A stretch of DNA of 64,000 nucleotides from Labilibaculum antarcticum (GTDB lineage Bacteria > Bacteroidota > Bacteroidia > Bacteroidales > Marinifilaceae), in assembly GCF_002356295.1 (NCBI RefSeq), contig NZ_AP018042.1:2698361-2762360 (forward strand), in the 5' to 3' direction. Made by a program: the position numbers and the translations under genes. Positions 16,465-25,458 of this stretch are shown piece by piece (positions within the stretch are counted from its first letter, which is position 1; each line of letters opens with the position of its first letter). The notes under the pieces are model-generated. The model did no database searches. It had not been told where the DNA came from and was given only the letters and a program-made list of their open reading frames with translations.

Positions 16465-19443
16465 ATGCGAAATAAAGGAGCGATTCGTCTACTCGCTATA
16501 GTCTTTGCGCTGGTGAGTTTGTATCAGTTGACATTTACTTACGTTACCAAATCAGTTGAAAAGACAGCTCAGGAATACGGAGCTGGCGATAATGACAAGG
16601 AACAAGCTTATCTTGACTCCATTAGGGGTGAGGGAGTTTACAATTTTCTTTGGATTAAAGATTATTCTTACAAAGAGTGTAAAGAATTAGAGTTGAATCT
16701 TGGTCTTGACCTTAAGGGTGGTATGAATGTTACCATGGAGGTTTCTGTTGTTGATATTATTAAGGCCATGGCCAATAATAGCAAGGATGAAACTTTTGTA
16801 GCAGCCATAGCAAAAGCCAAAGCGATGCAAAAGGATAGTCAGAAAGAATTTGTTGCTCTTTTTGGGGAAGCATTCAAATCTATCAATCCTACAGCTCAAT
16901 TGTCTTCTCCAGATATCTTTGGAACCTTAGAGTTAAAAGATAAAATTAAATTCGGAGCGACTAACGCTGAAGTGTTAAAAGTGATCAAAAAAGAGGCTGA
17001 TGCCGCTATTGATAATACCTTTAACATTCTTCGTTCTCGTATTGACCGTTTCGGTGTAGCACAGCCAAATATTCAAAAAGCTGATGTTTCAGGTCGTATC
17101 ATTATTGAACTTCCAGGGATTAAAGATGCTGCTCGTGTACGTAAGTTACTACAAGGAACTGCAAGTCTTGAATTCTGGGAAACTTATAGTGCTAACGAAG
17201 TAACTGAGTATTTAAATGCTGCAAACGAAAAATTAGCAGCGATTAATGCGCTTGCTGAACCTACTGAAGATGCAGTAGAAACAGTTGCTGAAGAGGTTAA
17301 GGAGGAAGCGAAAGGTGAAGATGTTGCTCTTTTAGATAAAATTGAAGAAACAGCTACAGATTCTGTAACAGATCTTGATGCAAAAGAAATTGCTAAAAAA
17401 TACCCGCTTTTCTCTGTTTTAAATCCTACACAAAGAGGATCTTCTAAAGCAGTTGTTGGTATGTCTCACATCAAAGATACTGCAAGAGTAAATCAAATTT
17501 TGGCAATGCCAGCTGTTAAGTCAGTAATGCCTCGTAATTTGAAATTCTTCTGGGGTGTTAAATCCATTGATGAGGGCGGAAATGTATTTGAATTGTTCGC
17601 TATTAAAGTAACAAGCCGCGATGGAAAAGCTCCATTAGATGGTGATGCTGTTGCTTCTGCTCGTGATCAAATCGATCAAAACAATGCGCAGGCAGAAGTT
17701 TCGATGAGTATGACTGGTGAAGGTGCTAAAGTATGGGCCCGTTTAACCAAGGATAATGTTAATCGTGCCATTGCAATTGTTTTGGATGGATATGTTTACT
17801 CTGCTCCAAATGTGATTAGTGAAATTAAAGGTGGACAGTCTAGTATTAGTGGAGATTTCTCGATTACTGAGGCGAAAGATCTTGCAAACATATTGAAGTC
17901 GGGTAAATTACCTGCTCCTGCTCATATTATTGCTGATGAAGTTGTTGGTCCATCATTGGGACAAGAATCAATTCAAAAAGGTATGTGGTCTTTCATCATC
18001 GCTTTCTGCTTGGTGTTAGTATATATGTTTTTCTTCTATAGTAAAGGTGCGGGTCTTACTGCAAATGTTGCATTGATTGCCAACTTGTTCTTCATATTTG
18101 GAATATTAGCTTCCTTGGGTGCTGTGTTAACTTTACCTGGTATTGCGGGTATTGTATTAACAATTGGTATGTCGGTTGATGCGAACGTACTTATTTATGA
18201 ACGTATTCAGGAAGAGCTAAAAAGTGGTAAAGGATTAAGTCTTGCTATCTCTGATGGATACAAGAATGCATATTCGGCGATTATTGATGGTAACATTACA
18301 ACTCTTTTAACTGGTATTATTCTTTACCTTTTTGGTGAAGGTCCAATTAAAGGTTTTGCAACTACATTGGTAATTGGTATTTTCTCCTCTTTATTTGCAG
18401 CAATCTTTATCACCCGATTAATTTTGGAAGCTTCTCTTAAAAAGAATCGTAACATTACTTTTACAACTAAATTTACTGATGGTTGGTTGCGTAATTCAGC
18501 AATTAAATTTCTTGAGAAAAGAAAAATATTCTATGTGATTTCAGGTATTGCGATTCTTGTTAGTATTGGATCTCTTGCAACAAGAAGTTTAAATCAAGGT
18601 ATCGATTTTACCGGAGGTAGAACATATGTTGTTGCTTTCGATCAGGAAGTTTCAGTTGCAGATATTTCTAAGTCGTTAGAAACTGTTTTTGGACACCATC
18701 CAGAAGTGAAAACTTTTGGTGGAGATTCTCAGGTGAAAATTACTACAAGATATAAAATTGAAGAAGATGGTATTGAGGTTGATGATGAAGTAGAAGAATT
18801 GCTTTACACAGGTTTGAAGCCATATTTGACCGATGGAACTACTAAAGCTGATTTCCTTTCGAACAACAGAAAAATGTCGCAAAAAGTTGGTCCTACTATT
18901 GCTGATGATATTCGTCAGTCTGCAGTTTGGTCAATCTTGTTTGCTCTTATCGTGATTTTCCTTTACATCATGATTCGTTTCTCGAACTGGCAGTATGGTT
19001 TAGGAGCTATAGCTGCTCTTGCTCATGATTCAATCATTGTATTGGGTATTTTCTCATTGTTTTACGGAAGGTTGCCATTCTCACTTGAGGTAGATCAGGC
19101 ATTTATTGCGGCGATACTTACGGTGGTAGGTTATTCTATAAATGATACCGTGGTTGTTTTTGACCGTATTCGTGAGTACATTGGATTGCATCCAAAACGT
19201 GATCGCGCTGAGGTTGTGAATAGTGCCTTGAATAGTACATTGCGTCGTACTTTTAGTACTTCGTTATCTACAATGGTAGTATTATTAGCCATCTTTATTT
19301 TCGGTGGAACTTCAATCCAAGGATTTACATTTGCATTGTTAGTCGGAGTAATGGTAGGTACCTATTCTTCACTTTTCATTGCAACACCAATTGCTTTTGA
19401 CACAAGTTTACGTCTTCAAAAAGCGGTTGCTAAAAAGAAATAA
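16465..19443 (+). CDS. secDF: Fused protein-export membrane protein SecDF
   Basis: SecDF uses the proton gradient to assist Sec-dependent protein export. SecD and SecF are fused in one 992-residue chain, as is usual in Bacteroidota. The SecD part has a first membrane helix (about 8-26), the GLDLKGGMNVTMEV motif, the periplasmic P1 region and a six-helix bundle with GMSVDANVLIYERI. The SecF part starts near residue 680 with its own first helix and GIDFTGGRTYVV, and ends with YSINDTVVVFDRIRE. An acidic, low-complexity insertion of about 40 residues sits around 265-305 in P1. The gene stands alone and has a terminator. Confidence 0.97.
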   Translation: MRNKGAIRLLAIVFALVSLYQLTFTYVTKSVEKTAQEYGAGDNDKEQAYLDSIRGEGVYNFLWIKDYSYKECKELELNLGLDLKGGMNVTMEVSVVDIIKAMANNSKDETFVAAIAKAKAMQKDSQKEFVALFGEAFKSINPTAQLSSPDIFGTLELKDKIKFGATNAEVLKVIKKEADAAIDNTFNILRSRIDRFGVAQPNIQKADVSGRIIIELPGIKDAARVRKLLQGTASLEFWETYSANEVTEYLNAANEKLAAINALAEPTEDAVETVAEEVKEEAKGEDVALLDKIEETATDSVTDLDAKEIAKKYPLFSVLNPTQRGSSKAVVGMSHIKDTARVNQILAMPAVKSVMPRNLKFFWGVKSIDEGGNVFELFAIKVTSRDGKAPLDGDAVASARDQIDQNNAQAEVSMSMTGEGAKVWARLTKDNVNRAIAIVLDGYVYSAPNVISEIKGGQSSISGDFSITEAKDLANILKSGKLPAPAHIIADEVVGPSLGQESIQKGMWSFIIAFCLVLVYMFFFYSKGAGLTANVALIANLFFIFGILASLGAVLTLPGIAGIVLTIGMSVDANVLIYERIQEELKSGKGLSLAISDGYKNAYSAIIDGNITTLLTGIILYLFGEGPIKGFATTLVIGIFSSLFAAIFITRLILEASLKKNRNITFTTKFTDGWLRNSAIKFLEKRKIFYVISGIAILVSIGSLATRSLNQGIDFTGGRTYVVAFDQEVSVADISKSLETVFGHHPEVKTFGGDSQVKITTRYKIEEDGIEVDDEVEELLYTGLKPYLTDGTTKADFLSNNRKMSQKVGPTIADDIRQSAVWSILFALIVIFLYIMIRFSNWQYGLGAIAALAHDSIIVLGIFSLFYGRLPFSLEVDQAFIAAILTVVGYSINDTVVVFDRIREYIGLHPKRDRAEVVNSALNSTLRRTFSTSLSTMVVLLAIFIFGGTSIQGFTFALLVGVMVGTYSSLFIATPIAFDTSLRLQKAVAKKK

Positions 19444-19464
19444 TCTATTTCTGATTATAAAATC

Positions 19465-19499
19465 ATCCCTCGAACCATATGGTTTGAGGGATTTTTTTT
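19465..19499 (+). terminator. Terminator of secDF
   Basis: ATCCCTCGAACC (19465-19476) pairs with GGTTTGAGGGAT (19481-19492), 4-nt loop, then a run of eight T. Confidence 0.93.
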
Positions 19500-19531
19500 G
19501 CATTGTATTGAATCGAATGCCAATCTTATTC

Positions 19532-19559
19532 TTGATTTAAATTATCTTCGGTATATTTG
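19532..19559 (+). promoter_or_regulatory. Promoter of tatA
   Basis: TTG (19532-19534) and TATATTTG (19552-19559) are spaced 17 nt. The -7 element ends only 8 nt before the annotated ATG, so the transcript would have almost no leader. Confidence 0.55.
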
Positions 19560-19567
19560 TTTAAAAT

Positions 19568-19804
19568 ATGAATCAAATGGATGGTATTCTTTTATTTATT
19601 AGTGGCGGCGAAATAGTTGTTGTACTGGTTGTTATTCTTTTGTTGTTCGGATCAAAAAAGATTCCAGAATTAGCTCAAGGATTAGGGAAAGGTATGAAGG
19701 AGTTCAAACGAGCAACTGAAGATATTAAAACAGAGATCAAGAAGGAATCAGAGATTCTTGATAATATCAAGGATTTTAAGAATGACCTTACTAAGAAATT
19801 GTAA
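19568..19804 (+). CDS. tatA: Twin-arginine translocase subunit TatA/E
   Basis: TatA forms the pore component of the Tat system, which exports folded proteins. The 78-residue protein has a short N-terminal membrane helix, then the hinge and amphipathic segment [20 protein letters not shown], where the FG-KKIPEL hinge is diagnostic. A charged tail follows. No tatC is in the window. The start could also be the internal ATG at 19577, which would leave a short leader behind the promoter. Confidence 0.93.
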   Translation: MNQMDGILLFISGGEIVVVLVVILLLFGSKKIPELAQGLGKGMKEFKRATEDIKTEIKKESEILDNIKDFKNDLTKKL

Positions 19805-19825
19805 TCCTATATTTTAGGTTTTAAC

Positions 19826-19858
19826 ATTCCACCAATACTCAGTGTGGAATTTTTTTTT
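19826..19858 (+). terminator. Terminator of tatA
   Basis: ATTCCAC (19826-19832) pairs with GTGGAAT (19844-19850), followed by nine T. The next gene starts 9 nt after the T-run, so read-through or a promoter inside this stretch must serve it. Confidence 0.85.
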
Positions 19859-19866
19859 ATATTTCA

Positions 19867-20802
19867 ATGGACTATTTATATCTTTTTATAGGTTTCGTTA
19901 TCCTTTTATATAGCGGTGATTTGTTGGTGAAAGGTGGAGTGGCGATCTCATCTCATTTTAAGGTATCCACTCTTGTTGTTGGTGTAACTGTTGTTTCGTT
20001 TGGAACATCGGCACCTGAGCTTTTTGTTAGTTTAGACGCGGCTCTTCATGGTAGCCCGGATATTGCCATTGGTAATGTTATTGGTTCTAATATTGCCAAT
20101 ATTACCTTGGTGCTTGGTTTTACGGCTATTTTAATGCCGTTACCGGTTCGAAGTAATTCAATAAAATTTGATTGGCCTTTTATGATGGGTGCATCAATCC
20201 TATTTTATCTTTTTATTTTGAATCAACAATTGGAGTATTACGAAGGAATCATCTTTGTAATTCTTTTGATTGTATTTATGGTGTGGACAATATGGAAATC
20301 AAGAAAGGAGAGTCGGGGACTATCGACCGAGTTCAAATCTGCTAAACATTCAATATTTAGTTCTGTGCTATTAATTATTGCAGCCTCAGTAGGTTTATAT
20401 TTTGGCGCAAATTTATTGGTAGATAGCGCTAAAAATATCGCACTCGATTTTGGGGTGAGTGAACGCGTCGTTGGATTAACTTTGGTGGCTTTCGGAACAT
20501 CAGTTCCTGAGTTGGCAACTTCGGCTGTTGCAGCTTATAAGAAGGAAATGGATATATCCATTGGAAATATTATTGGTTCTAATATATTTAATATTTTAGG
20601 GGTATTGGGAGTTACATCAATCATTAAAAATATTTTTGTTAGTCAGCCAATCATATCATCCGATATTTTCGTCATGTTAGGTGTATCTTTTCTTTTGTTT
20701 TTACTGATTTTGCCCTTGCATAAAGGAAAACTTCAGCGTTGGAAAGGATTTTTACTGCTTTCGGTTTATTTGATTTATATCTATTCGGTTTTCACGAAGT
20801 AA
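19867..20802 (+). CDS. CaCA-family calcium/sodium antiporter
   Basis: This inner-membrane cation exchanger of 311 residues belongs to the YrbG-type bacterial CaCA family. It has about ten transmembrane helices with the inverted duplicated alpha repeats. Repeat 1 contains SFGTSAPELFVS and GNVIGSNIANI; repeat 2 contains AFGTSVPELATS and GNIIGSNIFNI. The Glu in each PEL and the Asn in each GSN are the cation-coordinating residues of the family. It is followed after 9 nt by the ABC ATPase gene, suggesting co-transcription without an obvious functional link. Confidence 0.93.
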   Translation: MDYLYLFIGFVILLYSGDLLVKGGVAISSHFKVSTLVVGVTVVSFGTSAPELFVSLDAALHGSPDIAIGNVIGSNIANITLVLGFTAILMPLPVRSNSIKFDWPFMMGASILFYLFILNQQLEYYEGIIFVILLIVFMVWTIWKSRKESRGLSTEFKSAKHSIFSSVLLIIAASVGLYFGANLLVDSAKNIALDFGVSERVVGLTLVAFGTSVPELATSAVAAYKKEMDISIGNIIGSNIFNILGVLGVTSIIKNIFVSQPIISSDIFVMLGVSFLLFLLILPLHKGKLQRWKGFLLLSVYLIYIYSVFTK

Positions 20803-20811
20803 TTCATTTGT

Positions 20812-21471
20812 ATGATAACAGCTAATCAAATTAAAAAGAGTTTTGGAACAGTTGATGTCTTGAAGGGAATCGATCTGAATATTACAAAAGGAGAAATTGT
20901 TTCTGTGGTTGGTGCCAGTGGAGCAGGTAAAACAACGCTTTTGCAAATCCTCGGGACTTTAGAACGTCCTGATTCAGGGAAGGTATTTTTCGATGGTGTT
21001 GATATTACATCTTATAATGAGAAAGAGTTATCTGCATTCCGAAATTCAAACATTGGCTTTGTGTTTCAGTTTCATCATTTGCTTCCTGAATTTACAGCCA
21101 TAGAGAATGTTTGTCTTCCAGCATATATTGCAAAAAAATCTAAAGCCGAAGCCACTTCCAAAGCAAAGGAATTATTGGAAATGCTGAACCTTGGTCATCG
21201 AATGGATCACAAACCTTCCGAACTTTCAGGTGGGGAGAAGCAGAGAGTTGCTGTGGCTAGAGCCCTGATTAACGATCCTGTTGTGATTTTGGCTGATGAA
21301 CCTTCTGGTAATCTAGATTCAAAAACCCGTCAGGAACTTCATGAATTGTTTTTTACTTTGCGCGATCGTTTCAATCAAACATTTGTGATCGTAACTCACG
21401 ATTCGGAATTGGCAGATTTGTCTGACCGGAAAATTGTTATTTCAGATGGTTTAATTGATGAGAACAACTAA
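20812..21471 (+). CDS. LolD-like ABC transporter ATP-binding protein
   Basis: This ATPase subunit (219 residues) resembles LolD of the MacB/Lol type. It has Walker [14 protein letters not shown]-loop [12 protein letters not shown], signature [15 protein letters not shown], Walker [15 protein letters not shown] and the switch His in VTHD. LolD drives release of lipoproteins from the inner membrane, but no permease gene lies nearby, so the partner must be encoded elsewhere and the assignment is by similarity only. The 3' end overlaps the next start by 14 nt. Confidence 0.9.
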   Translation: MITANQIKKSFGTVDVLKGIDLNITKGEIVSVVGASGAGKTTLLQILGTLERPDSGKVFFDGVDITSYNEKELSAFRNSNIGFVFQFHHLLPEFTAIENVCLPAYIAKKSKAEATSKAKELLEMLNLGHRMDHKPSELSGGEKQRVAVARALINDPVVILADEPSGNLDSKTRQELHELFFTLRDRFNQTFVIVTHDSELADLSDRKIVISDGLIDENN

Positions 21472-22240
21472 TTTTTCATTTTCGGATTTAAAAGAATTTT
21501 TGGAAGAGAAATACGATTTATACAATCGGGAATCTTTCATTACCACCGATCCTATCCAAATTCCACGCACTTTTTCAAAGAAAGAAGATGTTGAAATTGC
21601 AGGTTTCTTGAGCGCAAGTATTGCTTGGGGACAAAGACCAACTATAATTCGGAATGCCAAGTGGTTGGTTGATAGAATGGATCAACAGCCTCATGAATTT
21701 ATTCTGAATGCTTCCAATACCGATTTCGAAGTCTTCAAATCATTTAAGCATCGTACTTTTAACGGTGATGATTGTATTTTCTTTTTAAAAGCCTTACAAA
21801 ATATTTATAAAAACCACGGAGGGTTGGAAAATGTTTTCGCAAAAGGCACTGATGATTCAGGTACTGTAAAAGGCGCATTAGCCTATTTTAGGGATGTGTT
21901 TTTTGAAGCTGAGCACTTGGACCGAAGTCAGAAACATATCTCGAATGTAATGAAGAAATCTGCGGCAAAGCGATTGAACATGTATTTGAGGTGGATGGTT
22001 CGCAATGATGATCGTGGGGTTGATTTCGGTTTGTGGGATCAAATATCATCGGCAGATTTATATTTGCCTTTAGATGTGCATACAGGAAATGTGGGTCGTA
22101 AATTGGGTTTGCTAACAAGAAAACAAAACGATTGGCAAGCTGTTGAGGAAATAACAAAAAATCTAGGAAAGTTTGATCCTGCAGATCCCATTAAATACGA
22201 CTATGCCTTATTTGGCTTGGGTGCTTTTGAAAAATTTTAG
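21458..22240 (+). CDS. TIGR02757 family protein
   Basis: This conserved Bacteroidota protein of 260 residues has no known function. Family hallmarks include the segment [25 protein letters not shown], and the C-terminal [19 protein letters not shown] see no signal peptide or membrane helix. It begins within the end of the LolD-like gene (14-nt overlap) and is followed after 5 nt by trmN6, so the three genes are probably translated from one mRNA. The ATG at 21458 is preferred over the TTG one codon before it. Confidence 0.85.
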   Translation: MRTTNFSFSDLKEFLEEKYDLYNRESFITTDPIQIPRTFSKKEDVEIAGFLSASIAWGQRPTIIRNAKWLVDRMDQQPHEFILNASNTDFEVFKSFKHRTFNGDDCIFFLKALQNIYKNHGGLENVFAKGTDDSGTVKGALAYFRDVFFEAEHLDRSQKHISNVMKKSAAKRLNMYLRWMVRNDDRGVDFGLWDQISSADLYLPLDVHTGNVGRKLGLLTRKQNDWQAVEEITKNLGKFDPADPIKYDYALFGLGAFEKF

Positions 22241-22245
22241 TGTGA

Positions 22246-22965
22246 ATGGCAAATAACTATTTTGAGTTTAAACAGTTTCGAATCGATCAGGAGGGTTCTG
22301 CTATGAAAGTGGGTACGGATGGTGTTCTACTTGGTGCTTGGGCAGATATTTCGAAAGCCAATCGAATTTTGGATGTTGGAACAGGAACTGGCCTTATTGC
22401 AATGATGATAGCTCAGAGGAGTAATTCGGAAGTCAAAATTGATGCTGTCGAGATTGAATCATCCTCTTATCAACAAGCTGTTAATAACTTCGAAAATTGT
22501 CCGTGGAGTTTAAAAATTAATGCATTTCATCTTTCTTTTCAGGATTTTTGCCAAAGTACTACAGCTAGGTACGATGCGATTGTAAGTAATCCGCCTTATT
22601 TTTTGAATGGTTTAAAAGCGAAAGGTGAATCGCGCACACAGGCTCGTCATGCCGATCATTTGCCCTTTGAAGATTTATTGGAAGGAGCAATTAAACTATT
22701 GACAGAATCAGGAATTTTATCTGTTGTTCTGCCTGTTGAAGAAGGAGAATATTTTGAGCGATTGGCAAGATTAACTGGTTTTTATCTGAAAAGGAAGTTT
22801 TCGGTTCTTCCTAATCCTGGGAAACCGGTTAAAAGGTATTTACTCGAATTTTGTTTGCAGAAGTGTGAGCCTCAATTCGCCGAATTAATAGTGGAAAATG
22901 GACAAAGACATGTTTATTCTCCCGAATATATTGATCTCACAAAAGACTATTATTTAAAGTTTTAA
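22246..22965 (+). CDS. trmN6: tRNA1(Val) (adenine(37)-N6)-methyltransferase
   Basis: This class I SAM-dependent methyltransferase (YfiC/TrmN6 type) modifies A37 of a tRNA-Val in characterised relatives. The SAM-binding motif is ILDVGTGTGLIAMM, preceded by the family signature MKVGTDGVLLGAW. The catalytic motif for exocyclic amino groups is VSNPPYF. At 239 residues the length fits. It converges on the lipoprotein gene, with 6 nt between the stops. Confidence 0.9.
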   Translation: MANNYFEFKQFRIDQEGSAMKVGTDGVLLGAWADISKANRILDVGTGTGLIAMMIAQRSNSEVKIDAVEIESSSYQQAVNNFENCPWSLKINAFHLSFQDFCQSTTARYDAIVSNPPYFLNGLKAKGESRTQARHADHLPFEDLLEGAIKLLTESGILSVVLPVEEGEYFERLARLTGFYLKRKFSVLPNPGKPVKRYLLEFCLQKCEPQFAELIVENGQRHVYSPEYIDLTKDYYLKF

Positions 22966-22971
22966 GTTTTA

Positions 22972-23727
22972 TTACTTAGGCTTTGTTGTAATTTTAAAAT
23001 TCGTCCACCATTCCGTAAGTTCAAAAGGAGTTTGATTGTAACCGACTTTTAGTTTTTCCATCCGTTTATTAATGTATTCTTTACTGCTTAAGGCTGAATG
23101 GTATTCTTCATTTGCTTCATTAATACTAGCAATGCCAATGCCTATTATTTCATCTCCAGACAAGTTCTCAGAATAAAATTCGCTCATTAATACTCGCAGA
23201 TGATAACTAAATAAAACTCCCTTTTTTGAGCTGAGTTTTACTTTATAAGTCTCTTCCTCTTGCAGAGTACTGATGGACAATGTCTCATTTTTTTTGGTAT
23301 TGACAACCTCGTAAACCTGAAAACGATCCAGTAATTCCTCATTGAATTCTATCAATGAAAAATGTGTTAAGTAATTTATAAATGTTTCTTCTGAATAGGG
23401 GGATTCTGCCGGCATTGGAAAGTTAATCGCATAGTTGTTTTTGAGTTTACTTTCAGGATCAAACCAAACGCTAAGGCCTAAGTTGTATATTTTTCTTACT
23501 GTATTTGTTGAGTTTGTTTCAAGAATGATATCCATGTATTGATCATTATTGAAAATTTTAATACTTATTTGGTCATCAGCATTGTAATAATTTGCCTCGG
23601 TAGTTGCATATATTTCGGAATTGAAATTTCTTTCATTTTGCCAATAAGTAGGTATTTGATTCTTTATTGCGCAAGAATTAAAAGTGAATAAACCTGCTAA
23701 AAAAGCAAATTGAATAAATCGAGACAT
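22972..23727 (-). CDS. Putative lipoprotein of unknown function
   Basis: I do not recognise this 251-residue protein. It begins with a hydrophobic signal and a lipobox-like end (LFTFNSC, Cys19), suggesting a membrane-anchored lipoprotein. The remainder is beta-rich and polar, with the segment GLSVWFDPESKLKNNYAINF, which looks like a small jelly-roll or DOMON-like fold only in a very loose sense. It stands alone between trmN6 and the saccharopine dehydrogenase-like gene. Confidence 0.7.
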   Translation of the reverse strand: MSRFIQFAFLAGLFTFNSCAIKNQIPTYWQNERNFNSEIYATTEANYYNADDQISIKIFNNDQYMDIILETNSTNTVRKIYNLGLSVWFDPESKLKNNYAINFPMPAESPYSEETFINYLTHFSLIEFNEELLDRFQVYEVVNTKKNETLSISTLQEEETYKVKLSSKKGVLFSYHLRVLMSEFYSENLSGDEIIGIGIASINEANEEYHSALSSKEYINKRMEKLKVGYNQTPFELTEWWTNFKITTKPK

Positions 23728-23812
23728 GTGTTTTCGTATAATTGATATAGATCAAAAATATAAAAAAGAGGATGATCTCTAATGAAAAACGTCAGTAAAT
23801 GTAAGGAAGTAT

Positions 23813-25144
23813 CTATAAATCTATTTCTTCTTCGATAAATTGTATGCCCAAATTTTCCAGTTCGGCCAAAATTGGTTCGTAAAGTTCAGGAGAAATAGGA
23901 ATTTGAACTCCTTTCAAATTAATCTGATCTTTAGCTAGTAGTTTTGTTGCTATGGCTAAAGGAGTTCCAACGGTATAAGACATGGCCGTATTTTCTCTAT
24001 CACTTCCTTCAAAGGTCATCGATGAAATGATTCTTTTCTTTTTGCCGTTGACTTCAAAATCAAAAAGGTGCTGCATTACCAGCAGATCTCTGTCTGAAGG
24101 TTCAAGAGCCCATTTTTGTTCCAGAATTTTCTGAAGAATCAATGCGGGAGTGGCATTTTTTAAACCTACGATTTCATCGGAAAATAAACCAAGCCATTTT
24201 AGTTTATTCATTATAATGGAGTTCGTACCTATTTTTGTAAAGTCTGCTAAGTTTTCTTCCACTGATTTTTCACTATCGGGTAAAAAGCTTAATAAATAAT
24301 CGAGATAGGTAAGCTTGTGAGATCCTTTCATTTCATAAGTGTCATCGGTACAGCCCAATTGAACAAGTACATCCCAGGCTTCGCAGTAACCAGGTCGGCG
24401 CATGGTTCCTCTCATAATGGTTGGAATATCTTTCAGTCCATATAAATCACAATATTGTAATGAATCTCTGTTTGGATAAACTTCAAAATCGTCATAGCCC
24501 GAAATTTGGGTTTTCGTAAGAGTAGAGAATAGTTTGTGATAAGGAATGTATTTGTAATGACCGTTTTCTTTGAATTGTGCGGTTCCTTGTCCTGCCAACA
24601 CAACATTTCTGGGATTCCACGAAAGTTTATAATTCCAAGGGTTGCTATCACAGTCTGGAGCTACCAAGCCACCGCAAAACGATTTAAATGTTTCTATTTT
24701 TCCGCCACGTTCTTTAATCCGATTGATTATTTTCATGGCCGACATATGATCAAGTCCCGGATCAACTCCAAGTTCATTCAGAAAGGAAAGACCTTTTTCT
24801 TTGGCTTCTTCGTCTAATTCCATCATCTCAGGAGATACATAGGATGGTGTTAACAGGTGTTTCCCATGCCGCAAACACTCCTTGGCAACAATAACGTGCA
24901 TAGAAGCAGGAACCATACTTACAACAATATCAGCCGCCGAAATCTCTTCGGTTCTTTGTTCTAAGTCCTTTAAATTAAATCGGAGAGCTATCCCATTAGG
25001 GTGATTGTTGATTTTTTTCTGTGCACTTTCAAGAGACATATCACCAACTGTAATTTTCCAATTGTTGTTTTCAGAATGTTTTAATAAGTATTGAATTAAA
25101 CTGGTTGCTGAAAGACCTGCGCCAATAATTAGAATATTTTTCAT
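23813..25144 (-). CDS. Saccharopine dehydrogenase-family oxidoreductase
   Basis: This is an NAD(P)-dependent dehydrogenase of 443 residues. The N-terminal Rossmann motif is IIGAGLSATSLIQYL. A substrate domain contains GLSFLNELGVDPGLDHMSAM and FCGGLVAPDCDSNPW, typical of saccharopine/lysine-6-dehydrogenase relatives (the Lys9-like group). It may act in lysine degradation via saccharopine or in a carboxynorspermidine-type reaction; no neighbour resolves which. It is transcribed alone. Confidence 0.85.
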   Translation of the reverse strand: MKNILIIGAGLSATSLIQYLLKHSENNNWKITVGDMSLESAQKKINNHPNGIALRFNLKDLEQRTEEISAADIVVSMVPASMHVIVAKECLRHGKHLLTPSYVSPEMMELDEEAKEKGLSFLNELGVDPGLDHMSAMKIINRIKERGGKIETFKSFCGGLVAPDCDSNPWNYKLSWNPRNVVLAGQGTAQFKENGHYKYIPYHKLFSTLTKTQISGYDDFEVYPNRDSLQYCDLYGLKDIPTIMRGTMRRPGYCEAWDVLVQLGCTDDTYEMKGSHKLTYLDYLLSFLPDSEKSVEENLADFTKIGTNSIIMNKLKWLGLFSDEIVGLKNATPALILQKILEQKWALEPSDRDLLVMQHLFDFEVNGKKKRIISSMTFEGSDRENTAMSYTVGTPLAIATKLLAKDQINLKGVQIPISPELYEPILAELENLGIQFIEEEIDL

Positions 25145-25404
25145 TTTTTTGTCCTTAGTGTATGTTCTGCTTTCTATAAATTTAGAATAAAGCAGTTAAA
25201 AAGCTATAGTATATTCGATAGTTTTTTAGCGATGATTTTTTTGAATGCTAATTATTACTTTCAAAGAGTGCCTAATTTGAACCTTGTAAAAAGTTTAAAA
25301 TTAGGTAATATTACTTGTTAAGTATATGAATATTTTCAAACACTCCTGCAAAAAACATGAGAATTGTTCTGGTTTTTATTTTCTGATCTCTAAATCGGAA
25401 TGAG
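25145..25404. other. Divergent intergenic region before mutS
   Basis: About 260 nt of AT-rich sequence with no gene. A 7-bp inverted repeat (CTGCTTT / AAAGCAG, about 25168-25196) lies near the minus-strand start. Nothing else can be assigned. Confidence 0.35.
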
Positions 25405-25412
25405 TATATTTG
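25405..25412 (+). promoter_or_regulatory. -7 promoter element of mutS
   Basis: TATATTTG, 46 nt before the TTG start of mutS. No clear -33 element. Confidence 0.5.
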
Positions 25413-25458
25413 TTCAAGAAAGATAAAAAATTGAGTAACCTCTAAATATATTAACTCC

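Noticed and set aside
20812-21471. A complete Lol or MacB transporter
   Set aside because: Only the ATPase gene is present; the neighbours are unrelated.
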